Source: an uncultured Clostridia bacterium
GTDB taxonomy: Bacteria > Bacillota > Clostridia > Oscillospirales > Acutalibacteraceae
NCBI GenBank assembly: GCA_947632045.1
Contig: CANRNQ010000016.1
Span: forward strand, 1-54,984
Length of the DNA: 54,984 nt
Reading direction: 5' to 3'
Shown here: positions 16,645-24,871 of the stretch, one piece after another
Layout of the letters: each line of letters starts with the position of its first letter
Position numbering within the stretch: the stretch's first letter is position 1
The notes under the pieces: model-generated
The model's database searches: none
The model's input: the letters and a program-made list of their open reading frames with translations, nothing else
What the model was told of the DNA's origin: nothing
Position numbers and translations under genes: made by a program

Positions 16645-17200
16645 GCTTTTCCCTCGCTTTTGCCTTTTCTCTCTTGATAAATTCACAAAGCTCATTGTAG
16701 AGCCTCGGATTATCGCGCTTGAGGTTTTCATACAGGAGCGTTTGGTTCTTGTTGAGAGCTATCTCCTCGTCGGACTTAACGCTGGTATCGGTGCGCTTCT
16801 TGTACGCGACGGCGCGGGCAAGAGCAGTAGCGTTTGATATGATTTTTTCGGGATCGGTCTCGGTCCAGCTTTCTTCGTTGATTAAGGAAAGCGCGTCGAA
16901 CGCCTTTTGAGAGGCGAGCCGAAGGATAGCCTCTGCGGGATCAAGATCGGGGTATCGGTCGGTCTCCGTTAAAATCATTCTGAAATTTTCCTGAGCAATT
17001 CTCAGCTCGTTTGCGCTCGTTAAGAAGCGGCGGGCATATCTGCACACCGAGGCTTGAGTGAGCTTGATCTCATTTTCGGCGAGATACTCGCATATTTCAC
17101 GATAGGTCTGACCGGAGAGCAGCATCTGATCTACCGTCTCCTTAAGGGCGGGATTGAGCTTGTCGATAGTGCCCGTGGCACGTCTCTTACGGCTCATCAT
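16637..17200 (-). CDS. Mu gp27-like protein (DUF3486; putative small terminase)
   Basis: The protein (187 aa) begins MMSRKRRATGTIDKLNPALKETVDQMLLSGQTYREICEYL, the typical opening of the DUF3486 family found in Mu-like phages, with a helix-turn-helix-like region (KLTQASVCRYARRF). In Mu the equivalent gene lies just before the large terminase and is thought to be the DNA-recognition subunit. Here it is separated from the PBSX-like large terminase by the NusG-like gene and another small terminase-like gene. Either of two adjacent ATGs overlapping the previous stop may be used. Confidence 0.85.
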   Translation of the reverse strand: MMSRKRRATGTIDKLNPALKETVDQMLLSGQTYREICEYLAENEIKLTQASVCRYARRFLTSANELRIAQENFRMILTETDRYPDLDPAEAILRLASQKAFDALSLINEESWTETDPEKIISNATALARAVAYKKRTDTSVKSDEEIALNKNQTLLYENLKRDNPRLYNELCEFIKREKAKAREKHE

Positions 17201-17523
17201 ATCACCCCGATACTGTTGTCTGTTTCATCGCCGGAGAGGATCTTTATCCCCGCGCGGGATAACTTGCCCTCAAGCTCCTTGTAATCGCAGTCGGCGAGCA
17301 GAGCCTTTTCCTTGGTGCTTATGCGACGCAGATGGATATATCCCGATTCCGAAAGATAATTTATTCCGTCTAAAAACTCCTGTTCGCTAAGCTCCGGCAA
17401 CGCATATTTAACGTCCGTCAGCCTTTCAAACCGTATCCTCAGCAGATTTAAGGCTCTTAGTATAGTCGCGTTGTTTTCCCTGAACCGCCCGCGCTTTATG
17501 TTCTTCATCATATCCTTATCCAT
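17197..17523 (-). CDS. Mu gp26-like phage protein (VpaChn25_0724-like)
   Basis: The protein (108 aa) is predicted to be a small winged-helix-like protein: RENNATILRALNLLRIRFERL, then LSEQEFLDGINYLSESGYIHLRR. Small genes of this type occur between gp25- and gp27-like genes in Mu-like phages. I chose the ATG at 17523, six bases after GAGGTGA, over a GTG nine bases further upstream. It overlaps both neighbours. Confidence 0.65.
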   Translation of the reverse strand: MDKDMMKNIKRGRFRENNATILRALNLLRIRFERLTDVKYALPELSEQEFLDGINYLSESGYIHLRRISTKEKALLADCDYKELEGKLSRAGIKILSGDETDNSIGVI

Positions 17524-17851
17524 CGTTATCACCTCTCCGTGTCAAAAGCAAATCGTATATTTTGTCTATTTTATTTTCCGTCTGCTGCTGCAAACGGAAA
17601 TAATCGCTCTTGGGCAGCAGCTGCTCCTTTATCTCTTTGACGTCCGCCTGCGTTACCTTAATTTCCTCCGACAGTCCGTTTTTTACTTCGCGCAGCTCGT
17701 CCCGCGTAACATATGTTTGCTTAATTTTGTTGATCTCCTTGTCATGCGTATCCTGTGTTGACATCGTCCTTTTTAAAAAAAATCCTATAACGCCGACAGC
17801 TATCGTAACAACGGTGGCAACGATCCACCATGTGTCCGCTCCAAAATTCAT
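17516..17851 (-). CDS. Mu gp25-like membrane protein (DUF2730-like)
   Basis: The protein (111 aa) has one N-terminal membrane span (TWWIVATVVTIAVGVIGFFL) and a charged coiled coil of about 75 residues. This is the layout of DUF2730 proteins that precede gp26/gp27 in Mu-like phages. The ATG at 17851 follows AAGGTGG at a good distance. It is the first gene after a terminator-like palindrome, so it is probably the first gene of the block controlled by the Mor-like activator. Confidence 0.65.
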   Translation of the reverse strand: MNFGADTWWIVATVVTIAVGVIGFFLKRTMSTQDTHDKEINKIKQTYVTRDELREVKNGLSEEIKVTQADVKEIKEQLLPKSDYFRLQQQTENKIDKIYDLLLTRRGDNDG

Positions 17852-17870
17852 TGCTTCACCACCTTTGCGC

Positions 17871-17916
17871 AAATAGAAAAAGAGCTAAAATCAAGCTTCT
17901 AACTTAATTTTAGCTC
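17871..17916 (-). terminator. Terminator between the Mor-like gene and the middle block
   Basis: A perfect 10-bp stem (GAGCTAAAAT with ATTTTAGCTC, 15-base loop) is followed on the minus strand by TTTTTCTATTT. It separates early from middle/late genes. The same palindrome could be the activator site for the next promoter; sequence alone does not decide. Confidence 0.65.
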
Positions 17917-17946
17917 ATAAACACGGGGAGTTATAGCGGAAATATT

Positions 17947-18270
17947 TCAAAGTTTTTCCCCGTCCTGTTTATCGAACAGCGAAAGCTGCTGCCCTGATTT
18001 GGATCGTCTGTCCGCCTCAATTATTTCTCTAAGCGTCCTGTCCGATATGTTGTACTTTAACGCAAGGTATCTGTGATTGAAACCGTTAAACTCGCTTATT
18101 ATCTGCGCGTTTCTCTTGATGGCGAGCAGTTTGTCTTGTTTTGCAATATATACAGACGTGCCGCCGCGCTCTTTAACAAGCTTTATGTAAGCGTCCATTC
18201 CTATCGTTTCAGCAAGCTCGCGCTGATCGCCGCTTAAGTCCTCGATTTTAATGTTGAATTTATCCGACAT
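17947..18270 (-). CDS. Mor/C-type transcription activator
   Basis: The protein (107 aa) matches the Mor transcription activator family: ELAETIGMDAYIKLVKERGGTSVYIAK is the dimerisation region with its GG turn, and GFNHRYLALKYNISDRTLREII is the helix-turn-helix. In Mu, Mor activates the middle promoter and C the late promoters; here only one such protein is visible. It is the last gene before a terminator, so it should switch on the genes beyond it. The ATG at 18270 has GAGGTG upstream. Confidence 0.85.
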   Translation of the reverse strand: MSDKFNIKIEDLSGDQRELAETIGMDAYIKLVKERGGTSVYIAKQDKLLAIKRNAQIISEFNGFNHRYLALKYNISDRTLREIIEADRRSKSGQQLSLFDKQDGEKL

Positions 18271-18286
18271 CACATCACCTCAACCG

Positions 18287-18781
18287 TTATCTTGCCATAG
18301 CCTTTCTTTCCGCGCTTTCCACATACTTCTTGACTATTTCAATAAGCTTGTGTCCCTGCTCATATGAGAGCCACTTCATCGGCTGCTTTTCGGTGGCGTC
18401 AATGTTGAATTGGCGCTTAACTATACCCGCGAGCCGCTCGCCAAGAGAAGCGGAGACCGCCACAGAGTCGCAGGCAGCAAGCTTATACATCAAAAACCAA
18501 ATCTTCTTTTGCTGCCCCTCTGTGATTTTTCCGGGCAAACTCTCGTAACGCCTTGATTGTTTTCTCTGCGGCGGCGGTTCAAGCTGTGAGATCTTCAGCC
18601 TTACGGCAAGCTCTCCGACCACCGCTTTGTATTCGTCGTCTGTAAGCTGACTTATATGTTCTTTTCCGGTGATACCCGCTACAAGCGTGTGCAGCGCGTC
18701 GCCTTTATTGCTGCTATCAACCATTCCGAGCCGAGCGCCCATGCCATAGATTTTTTGAATCTTTGCCGCCGCAAGCGCCAT
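18287..18781 (-). CDS. GemA/gp16-like regulatory protein (DUF1018)
   Basis: The protein (164 aa) fits the Mu GemA family: MALAAAKIQKIYGMGARLGM at the start, TSQLTDDEYKAVVGELAVRL-like sequence in the middle, and a C-terminal domain KITEGQQKKIWFLMYKLA with MKWLSYEQGHKLIEIVKKYVE. In Mu, GemA affects host gene expression and DNA gyrase-related supercoiling. GGAGG precedes the ATG at 18781. It lies between an unknown early protein and the Mor-like activator. Confidence 0.85.
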   Translation of the reverse strand: MALAAAKIQKIYGMGARLGMVDSSNKGDALHTLVAGITGKEHISQLTDDEYKAVVGELAVRLKISQLEPPPQRKQSRRYESLPGKITEGQQKKIWFLMYKLAACDSVAVSASLGERLAGIVKRQFNIDATEKQPMKWLSYEQGHKLIEIVKKYVESAERKAMAR

Positions 18782-18784
18782 TCC

Positions 18785-19429
18785 TTACACCTCCGTCAGG
18801 CTTGGCTTTGCCGTTTGCTCGACGACAAACGCCGCCTGTATTTTGTCCAAAATATCCTTAATCCCCGCTTCGTCGTCAACGCCGTTAAGCTCTAAGAGTG
18901 TTTTAAACTGTTGCCAAACCGCCGCCTCCATGAGCATATATGCGTACTCCTGAGCTTCGTTATTGTCACAGCCGCATATTGCGCGAAGATTATCAATGTC
19001 CTTCTGATAATTTACACCCTTACACTTCTTTTTCAGAAGCTTTTTAACCTTTTCGTCTGAGGATATGGCTTCAATCACTTCGTCAACAGTGGAGCGGCTG
19101 TCGTAGCTGCCGGACCATATTCCGGCTATGAGCCGTTTGGCGGGATCTGTGAGCTTTACTTCCGTCACCGTCTTGGTTAAATCGCTGTACGCCTTACCGA
19201 AAATCGACGGCAAAAGGCTCTCGTATGTGATCTTTACACTGTCCGCCATTGTGACGGTAAGATTGCACCCTGTTCCGGCATAGCTCACGGATTTGTATTT
19301 TGTGTTTGCCAAATCATCTTGAGCCTCCTTGAGCAGTTCGGCCTCAAGCGAGTCCTTTTCGCGTTTAAGCGCCTCTTGCTGCCGCTTGATCTCCGCAAGA
19401 CGGTCGACTCTTTCCGTTAGATTTCTCAT
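18785..19429 (-). CDS. Early phage protein of unknown function
   Basis: The protein (214 aa) begins with a coiled coil (ERVDRLAEIKRQQEALKREKDSLEAELL), followed by a beta-rich segment ending SVKITYESLLPSIFGKAYSD and a helical C-terminal region with three cysteines (KKCKGVNYQ; AICGCDNN). It overlaps the AbrB-like gene by four bases and GemA follows three bases later. I do not recognise the family. Genes in this position of Mu-like phages often assist replication or regulate host functions. Confidence 0.65.
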   Translation of the reverse strand: MRNLTERVDRLAEIKRQQEALKREKDSLEAELLKEAQDDLANTKYKSVSYAGTGCNLTVTMADSVKITYESLLPSIFGKAYSDLTKTVTEVKLTDPAKRLIAGIWSGSYDSRSTVDEVIEAISSDEKVKKLLKKKCKGVNYQKDIDNLRAICGCDNNEAQEYAYMLMEAAVWQQFKTLLELNGVDDEAGIKDILDKIQAAFVVEQTAKPSLTEV

Positions 19430-19668
19430 TTTGAAACCACCGCCTCATGAATTTTCGCGGCGCAGTCGGTGCATATTTCCATACCCATAACCGATCTTAC
19501 GTTTTCGACTCCGCCGCAGAAGCGGCAAACGGGAACGTGCGGCTTGACGGTTATTGTGTCGCCGTCCTGCGTTATGTCGACGCCTGTTCCCGGATACAGT
19601 CCCGCTTCCACTCTCATTTCCTTTGGGATCATGACGGATCCGCTCTTAGCGATTTTCTTTGACGTCAT
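19426..19668 (-). CDS. AbrB-like DNA-binding protein with zinc ribbon
   Basis: The protein (80 aa) has a SpoVT/AbrB-type swapped-hairpin domain (KKIAKSGSVMIPKEMRVEAG, DITQDGDTITVKP) and then a CxxC...CxxC zinc-ribbon-like tail (CRFCGGVENVRSVMGMEICTDC). AbrB domains bind DNA as dimers and often act as transition-state or antitoxin regulators; no toxin is seen next to it. The start at 19668 follows GGAGG by eight bases; an ATG at 19683 overlaps that site and is unlikely. Confidence 0.8.
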   Translation of the reverse strand: MTSKKIAKSGSVMIPKEMRVEAGLYPGTGVDITQDGDTITVKPHVPVCRFCGGVENVRSVMGMEICTDCAAKIHEAVVSK

Positions 19669-19700
19669 TTGCTTTTCCTCCATTCAATTTTTAGTCCTCA

Positions 19701-19768
19701 CTCTGCGTTTTCGGGCTTGTGACCGTTGCTGGTAAACGGCAGCCGCATTAAGGGAGGGCAAAGCCCTC
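19701..19768 (-). repeat. Early-region 68-bp intergenic repeat, copy 1
   Basis: This segment is largely repeated at 20799-20867. Shared parts are CTCTGCGTTTTCGGGCTTG, CCGTTG, AGCCGCATTA and GAGGGC..GCCCTC. On the minus strand it forms GAGGGC/GCCCTC and CCGTT/AACGG hairpins. It follows one small gene and precedes the AbrB-like gene. Confidence 0.6.
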
Positions 19769-20003
19769 AAAAATCATTGTCAAAAACGTATCGGTAATTC
19801 CTAAGGCGGGCATATAAATCGAGGTTTTTTTCACATTCCTCCGAGCTTCCGCATACGGGAATATGCCGGTCCTTTACTCTGTACCACCCTGTTTCATCAG
19901 ACATATTATCGGCCGCAAAGACTGCATACAGCGTTTTGCCTTGATTTGACACAAATGAACGGGTGGTTATGTATTCGCCCAATTTGTTTTTATATACTTT
20001 CAT
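19767..20003 (-). CDS. Small phage protein of unknown function
   Basis: A 78-residue protein beginning MKVYKNKLGEYITTRSFVSN with a predominantly beta-rich pattern; nothing diagnostic. GGAGAG lies before the ATG at 20003, and it overlaps the upstream gene by 14 bases, so it belongs to the early operon. I do not recognise it. Confidence 0.5.
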   Translation of the reverse strand: MKVYKNKLGEYITTRSFVSNQGKTLYAVFAADNMSDETGWYRVKDRHIPVCGSSEECEKNLDLYARLRNYRYVFDNDF

Positions 20004-20388
20004 CGGCACTCTCCGCGATTTTTATGCTCTCGTTGTTTTTGTTGAAATGACGGCGCATATTATCGAATGACAGCCACCACGGAGTATACGCCTCATATGT
20101 GCGCCTTTTATCAAATGCTTTGCGTTCACGTTCAGACAAGGTTTTCAGAAATCCTTTTTGCATCGGCAATTTTTTCACGGTGCAACGCGCGAACCTGCGC
20201 CTTATCTCTGTGTCATTCATATAGTCTTTCAATGACTGTTTGCCGTTGACGTATACGGAGAAACAGTCCTTGGTTTCCGTGTACCTCTCTCTGAGAATGG
20301 TTACCCTGTATCCGTCGACTTCAAGTTCCACGTTTGCCCAACGATCTCTTAATTTTGTTCTTACTCTTTCCCAGTCCTCTTTTGTCAT
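19990..20388 (-). CDS. Small phage protein of unknown function
   Basis: A 132-residue basic protein. The N-terminal half is beta-rich (ELEVDGYRVTILRERYTETK) and the second half helical with many Arg/Lys residues (ERERKAFDKRRTYEAYTPWW), which suggests nucleic-acid contact. The ATG at 20388 follows GGAGTGA. It is coupled to the cysteine-rich gene upstream (one base apart) and the next small gene downstream. The family is not known to me. Confidence 0.55.
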   Translation of the reverse strand: MTKEDWERVRTKLRDRWANVELEVDGYRVTILRERYTETKDCFSVYVNGKQSLKDYMNDTEIRRRFARCTVKKLPMQKGFLKTLSERERKAFDKRRTYEAYTPWWLSFDNMRRHFNKNNESIKIAESADESI

Positions 20389-20598
20389 TTAGTATTCACT
20401 CCACTTCATTCGCCGCATGGCTTCTCGACGCTTTTCCTGCGGCGTAGCATGTTTGTATTTTGTGCAATTCTTTCCGTTTGGGCAATTTCTGTATTCCCCC
20501 GTGACAAGAAAATAATCACAGCCGTTGTGGGCGTTTTCCCCGGGGCTATATAAGCAGTCGTATCTCTTGCACATCTTGATTTTGGTATCATTATTCAT
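20389..20598 (-). CDS. Cysteine-rich small phage protein
   Basis: A 69-residue protein with five cysteines (MCKRYDCLYSPGENAHNGCDYF; CPNGKNC) and a basic tail (EKRREAMRRMKWSEY). The cysteines suggest a zinc-binding finger, common in small early phage proteins that bind DNA or host factors. A AAGAGGGG site precedes the ATG at 20598. Function is unknown. Confidence 0.55.
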   Translation of the reverse strand: MNNDTKIKMCKRYDCLYSPGENAHNGCDYFLVTGEYRNCPNGKNCTKYKHATPQEKRREAMRRMKWSEY

Positions 20599-20764
20599 TC
20601 GTATGCCCCTCTTCTTTCAGCTTATCTTCAATATTTTTCGGCAGCCAGCCGCAAAACGAATTGCATATATCTGTGCATTGGGCGCAGCAGTCATAAGGCT
20701 CATTGCAATACGCCGCAGCCCCGCAGAACCCACTGCCGCTGAAACCGGCTCGGCACTTATCCAT
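20591..20764 (-). CDS. Cysteine-rich micro-protein
   Basis: A 57-residue protein beginning MDKCRAGFSGSGFCGAAAYC with eight cysteines in 40 residues, then an acidic tail. GGGGTGAAATAC stands directly before the ATG at 20764; upstream in-frame codons run into the repeated element and were rejected. It overlaps the next gene by eight bases. The cysteine spacing suggests metal binding; I do not know the family. Confidence 0.5.
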   Translation of the reverse strand: MDKCRAGFSGSGFCGAAAYCNEPYDCCAQCTDICNSFCGWLPKNIEDKLKEEGHTNE

Positions 20765-20798
20765 GTATTTCACCCCGTTTCTATCTTTATTTTCGCTC

Positions 20799-20867
20799 CT
20801 CTGCGTTTTCGGGCTTGGAACCGTTGCCAATTAACAGCAGCCGCATTAGCGTGAGGGCAGAGCCCTC
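20799..20867 (-). repeat. Early-region 68-bp intergenic repeat, copy 2
   Basis: Second copy of the element at 19701-19768, about 1.1 kb away. The CCGTT arm of copy 1 is CTGTT here and still pairs with AACGG through a U-G pair. It lies between a helical early protein gene (20897-21277) and the cysteine-rich micro-protein gene. Confidence 0.6.
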
Positions 20868-20896
20868 GTCAGGTGTTTTTTCTTGCTTAATTGATT

Positions 20897-21277
20897 TCAC
20901 TTGCTTTTATTTATCTTTTCCAACACATCGGTTCTCGGCGTGTACATTCTGCACTCGATACGACTTTCCGATTTTCGCATATCGCCCAATACCCTCTCCA
21001 GCTGATGAATTACGTCTCTGTTCTGAACGCACCATGTGGTTATCGGCTGGAGACATTCCTTTTTGTTTTTGGCTATTCGGCGTTTCCTTCTTATCGCCGC
21101 CAATGCCTTAGACAACCGGGCAATTTCATGATAACCAAGTTCTCCGAATTCCATCTCATGAAGAATGTCCTGCGTTGCACTGTCCATCTCTTTTTCTTGA
21201 GAATCGGCGGATTCATACTCGTTTTTACTGTCCCTTAAAAACTTTAGAAATCCCTCTAACGCTTCGCTGTATTCCAA
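20897..21277 (-). CDS. Helical early phage protein, unknown function
   Basis: A protein of about 126 residues, helical and charged (EYSEALEGFLKFLRDSKNEYES; LSKALAAIRRKRRIAKNKKE). I chose a TTG at 21277 because GGAGG lies seven bases upstream; the open frame extends further without a good site. A 13-base gap follows the small membrane protein gene. I do not recognise the family. Confidence 0.5.
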   Translation of the reverse strand: MEYSEALEGFLKFLRDSKNEYESADSQEKEMDSATQDILHEMEFGELGYHEIARLSKALAAIRRKRRIAKNKKECLQPITTWCVQNRDVIHQLERVLGDMRKSESRIECRMYTPRTDVLEKINKSK

Positions 21278-21290
21278 TCGTCCGCCTCCT

Positions 21291-21548
21291 TTATTTCGTT
21301 GGTTCGGACAGGAAAACATAAAGCAGCGGCAATGTCAGCATTGCTCCTATCAATCCGAGCCACCAATCCACGAAGCCGCCCTTGATTGCTATGTTTGCTA
21401 TGACTGCGGTAATGTATATCAGCCCTGCCAGCACTATCAGCGCCTTATGTATTCGCCTGATCACAAAAATTAAAACTCCCAGTGCGTATCCTATCTTGTG
21501 CACAAGCCTGTCCGCTGTGTAAACCGTTATGCCTATCGCGTCTCTCAC
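21291..21548 (-). CDS. Small two-span membrane protein
   Basis: An 85-residue protein with two hydrophobic segments (IGYALGVLIFVIRRI to ALIVLAGLIYITAVIANIAI, and WLGLIGAMLTLPLLYVFL). It starts at a GTG with GGAGG nine bases upstream, and follows the MuB-like gene by one base. Size and spans would also fit a holin, but its early-operon position argues against a simple lysis role. Function unknown. Confidence 0.5.
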   Translation of the reverse strand: MRDAIGITVYTADRLVHKIGYALGVLIFVIRRIHKALIVLAGLIYITAVIANIAIKGGFVDWWLGLIGAMLTLPLLYVFLSEPTK

Positions 21549-21549
21549 C

Positions 21550-22479
21550 TCAATAGCCTCCTTTTATATGCATATATTTAGCCATTCCTTTAAGTCCGGC
21601 AACCGATATATCTTTATTATCGAGCGCGTTGCTGAAAAGGTTTTGCGCACCTCTGACCGCCTGATCGGTTCGGGCTACCCTAAGCAGCAGTGTAATTGCT
21701 TCCTTGTCCTCAGCTATCGCAGGAAAGAGCAGCTTAATGTCATCGCTTTGAATGTCCTCGGTAAACCGAAGGCTGAAGAGCTTCATTCTGTTTCTGATCT
21801 GCGCGTATGTAACGCTGCTCTTTTTTATAGTTTCAAATATGCCCCTGTTGCCGACCAGACAAACGCCTATATTTTCCTGCACATCAAACAGCGCCCTGAT
21901 TGCTTCTAGCGTCTTTATGCTCAGATGCTGCGCCTCGTCGATTATGATAACCTTTCGTTCACCCTTGAGCGCGTCGCATATATTTATAAACATATCGTCC
22001 TTGCGGCCGATCTGAAGATTAAGCTCCCTGCAAAGCAGCTTTAATATGGCGGTAATACTGCTTAAACACGGGTTTACGCTTATGTAAATTGACGTGCTCG
22101 GAAAATCAGCCGAATACTTTTTGCAAGCCATAGTTTTACCTATGCCCGCATCGCCGGATTCGAGGGCAAAGCCGCCTTTAAGGTGGCACATACGAATCGA
22201 ACCGTAAACCGCGCCGGAAATTGACGTCGGCACATAGCCCGTCATTATCTGGATCGACTCAATCTGCTCGGCTGCGAGCTTGTTCTTAAACACCTCGGAT
22301 AGCCGCTCCTCCAGCTGCTCAACACTGCCGCGATATTTGTTTTGAAGATACTGCGATATGACGGCGGCGCTGTATCCTATCTTCTTGGCTACCGCCGATT
22401 GAGAGCCGAGCTCCTCACAGTACGACCTTAGCCTTTCTACGAGCGCCGGATTTCTCGTATCCTTATCAATGGCTGTCAT
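21550..22479 (-). CDS. MuB-like AAA+ transposition ATPase
   Basis: The protein (309 aa) has an N-terminal helix-turn-helix (SQSAVAKKIGYSAAVISQYLQ) and an AAA+ domain with Walker A GDAGIGKT at 109-116 and Walker B VIIIDEAQH near residue 175. In Mu, MuB coats target DNA, activates the transposase and gives target immunity; the HTH plus ATPase order is the same. Its ATG follows GGAGGAAGC and lies one base after the transposase stop, so the pair is a transposition operon. Confidence 0.92.
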   Translation of the reverse strand: MTAIDKDTRNPALVERLRSYCEELGSQSAVAKKIGYSAAVISQYLQNKYRGSVEQLEERLSEVFKNKLAAEQIESIQIMTGYVPTSISGAVYGSIRMCHLKGGFALESGDAGIGKTMACKKYSADFPSTSIYISVNPCLSSITAILKLLCRELNLQIGRKDDMFINICDALKGERKVIIIDEAQHLSIKTLEAIRALFDVQENIGVCLVGNRGIFETIKKSSVTYAQIRNRMKLFSLRFTEDIQSDDIKLLFPAIAEDKEAITLLLRVARTDQAVRGAQNLFSNALDNKDISVAGLKGMAKYMHIKGGY

Positions 22480-22480
22480 T

Positions 22481-24445
22481 TTAGCTTCCTCCGTTTCTTT
22501 TCTCTGCGTTTCTTATCATTCGCTGTATATCAACAACGGGGAGACTCTCCTCTCCGACCGCAATGTTGTCAAACTGTTTCTCGTCCTCGGCTAGCCTGAT
22601 TTCCACGATAGGAGCTGAAATATTCTCTTTGCCGAGGGCCTTTCTTTCCTCGACCTCTTGTATGACCACGTCGAGCGCCTCCTTCGCGCCAAGAGCGACG
22701 ATTTTACTGCTCTTGAGCCTTTCTCGGGCGAGCTTTTCGTGCCGGCGAACCTCCTTAACCGCTCTTGAAACAACGTCTTTGTCAGCTCCGTATTTGAGGA
22801 CAGTATCGCTTCCGCATTTTGCGGTGCATAAATATCTGTCGCTTTCGTCGTAAACACGGATCTCTGACAGGTTGCAGGGGTCGTATCTCACATACACGCT
22901 TTCTCCCATGTGCTCTAAAAGCAGCTCGTCAGAATAGTAATCCAGCTTTTTGCCGCATACTGTAATGAATACGCCTCTAGCCTTTACCTTCTGAGTTCTT
23001 GTGCTTCTCAGCGTCATTAGCCACAATGACTCTTCATCGGCGGGACGAGCCTGCTTAATGAGATTATCCTTATACACCTGCATTCTCGTCTTGCCGCGCT
23101 CTGAGCCTTTCGCTCCGCCGTATGTTTCATAGTTAAAGTAGTTCTCTATTATGTCCTCTACGAGGAGCGTAAACTCCTGCTCGTCTATGTAGTCGCCCTT
23201 GAGTACTTTTTTAAGCCGTTCGGGACGTTCAAGCACATTTCCGCCCGTATATGTTGAAAACAGAGTCGATATATGCTCTTTAAGATCTCTGAAGCGCCTT
23301 TCAATAACCTTTGTACGCGCATTTCTCACCTGAGCGTTTTCCATTTCTATTCCCAAGCGGGCAAAGATCGGAGGCGGGGCGAATTGTCCCTCTGTGCTTT
23401 TTTTCTGGCGGTGCCCTAAGCCGCCGACGTCCTTATTTAAAAACTCGCGTCCGTTATCCACATAAATATGTTCCGGTATTCCGTACTTGCGGATTCCGCG
23501 CTGCAGGGCGTATATAGTTGCCTGAGAGCTTGGCGCGGTGGTTACATAACAGCCCGTGAAAACGCCGCTTAAAGCGTCCATAAACGCCGTTAAGTACGCT
23601 CTTATCGGTTTGCCGTTTGAACCCATTATCATCACGTCGAAGGTATGGTTATCTGCTACCCACCACTCGTTTGAATACATCGATTCGTATTCGCGGGCAA
23701 TGAAGAATCCATATTTATCTCTGTAAGCCTTTTCACCTTCGCGGCCGAAAACCTTGAGCGCGTCGTTGACCTCGTGTGTCATCCGACGGTACACGTTCGT
23801 ATAGCTCGGCATCTCCGGCAGCAGCTCGGGGTGTTCTTGTTTTATCCACTCCTCGGCGAGCTTAACGCAGAATTGAAGCGACTTCCGGCTCTCGTCGAGG
23901 TAGTAGTACAGAATACCTTGCCATATGAGCTCGTTGACGCTTGTGTGTCCCTTTTTGGCGTGTCCGCGCATATCGACCAATCCCGCTATATCGCCCTCGC
24001 GGTATATGTTCCATTTACGGTATAATATGCTTTCGGATAAATGCAGTCCGTAGTTAGATCGCGCTATGAAGGCTTGCGTCGCATCCATGCGCTTGCCGTC
24101 GTAGTTATCCCTGAAATCGTGCCAGTCTTTGATAACCTTGACCCAGAGCGCTGCTTCTTCGCGCTGTTCAGGCGACAAATCATCATACTTTACAGCTCCC
24201 TTTTTCGTCTTAGGCTTATTTTTCTTTTGATTCGGCGCTTTATCCGCCTTTCCGTCGTTCTGCTTTAACTGAATATATTTGTATTGCAGCTCCGTCGGCA
24301 GGCTTTCAAAAGGGATTAGGTACTTTGGCTTGTTGTTTTTGTTATATGTCAGCTCGGCGGGAACCTTGCCTTCCTTACACAACAATTGTATATATTGTTT
24401 GCTAAACCCTTTTAATGTTGCATACTCCTTAGCTGTGAGGTACAA
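22481..24445 (-). CDS. MuA-like DDE transposase
   Basis: The protein (654 aa) should cut and join the phage ends for replicative transposition. It has an N-terminal DNA-binding domain (YLTAKEYATLKGFSKQYIQ), a second HTH region near 110-190, and an RNase H-like rve core with acidic residues D265 (VADNHTFD), D330 (IYVDNGREF) and E382 (KVIERRFRDL), close to the spacing in MuA. The C-terminal part holds the beta-barrel and the helical tail expected to contact MuB. Translation starts at a TTG (24445) with AAGGAGG seven bases upstream. Confidence 0.93.
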   Translation of the reverse strand: MYLTAKEYATLKGFSKQYIQLLCKEGKVPAELTYNKNNKPKYLIPFESLPTELQYKYIQLKQNDGKADKAPNQKKNKPKTKKGAVKYDDLSPEQREEAALWVKVIKDWHDFRDNYDGKRMDATQAFIARSNYGLHLSESILYRKWNIYREGDIAGLVDMRGHAKKGHTSVNELIWQGILYYYLDESRKSLQFCVKLAEEWIKQEHPELLPEMPSYTNVYRRMTHEVNDALKVFGREGEKAYRDKYGFFIAREYESMYSNEWWVADNHTFDVMIMGSNGKPIRAYLTAFMDALSGVFTGCYVTTAPSSQATIYALQRGIRKYGIPEHIYVDNGREFLNKDVGGLGHRQKKSTEGQFAPPPIFARLGIEMENAQVRNARTKVIERRFRDLKEHISTLFSTYTGGNVLERPERLKKVLKGDYIDEQEFTLLVEDIIENYFNYETYGGAKGSERGKTRMQVYKDNLIKQARPADEESLWLMTLRSTRTQKVKARGVFITVCGKKLDYYSDELLLEHMGESVYVRYDPCNLSEIRVYDESDRYLCTAKCGSDTVLKYGADKDVVSRAVKEVRRHEKLARERLKSSKIVALGAKEALDVVIQEVEERKALGKENISAPIVEIRLAEDEKQFDNIAVGEESLPVVDIQRMIRNAEKRNGGS

Positions 24446-24536
24446 ATTACACCCTCCTTCCGCGACCTGTCATCATCAGGGTAAGTAGGTCGTCTCTTAC
24501 CGACCGCCTTGCGGCGGTTTCGACTTTAGAGTTCAA

Positions 24537-24565
24537 TTGAAAAATTTGTAAATGCAAGATATAAT
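24537..24565 (+). promoter_or_regulatory. Plus-strand promoter inside the prophage
   Basis: TTGAAA and TATAAT separated by exactly 17 bp read away from the transposase gene. A start near 24572 would give a 40-nt leader before the small gene at 24613. Confidence 0.75.
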
Positions 24566-24612
24566 GTGGTTAATACAGCCCACTTCATTTAGAAATTGAA
24601 GGGGGTGATAAA

Positions 24613-24798
24613 GTGAAAAAATTCAAGTATGCAAGGCTTTGCTTTAATTCTCCCACAAAATTTAAAGTGAAGCCTGTGACTATCCACACAAAGGACAGCG
24701 AGCTTGTCCGAACTCTTCTCAAAAAAGGCTACAAGCTCCGTTCTGTCGCGTATTTTTTGGATAATCCCAAAGACGGAGATTTCACGATGTCAAAATAG
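24613..24798 (+). CDS. Small plus-strand prophage protein divergent from the transposase
   Basis: A 61-residue basic protein beginning MKKFKYARLCFNSPTKFKV, with a C-terminal half DSELVRTLLKKGYKLRSVAYFLD that suggests a small helical fold. It starts at a GTG with AAGGGGGTGAT just upstream. Apart from the repressor it is the only plus-strand gene of the prophage. It has a near-consensus promoter and a terminator-like hairpin after it, so it is probably made in the lysogen. It may regulate the transposase region or be a moron; I do not recognise the family. Confidence 0.6.
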   Translation: MKKFKYARLCFNSPTKFKVKPVTIHTKDSELVRTLLKKGYKLRSVAYFLDNPKDGDFTMSK

Positions 24799-24871
24799 TG
24801 TAAGCATCACATGAGCGGGCTGTATCAACCGTTTTGGTCTATCTCATCAGTGCCGGGCGACCATCTCCGGC

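Noticed and set aside
21291-21548. Holin
   Set aside because: Two spans and small size fit, but it lies in the early operon beside the MuB-like gene and no endolysin is present.
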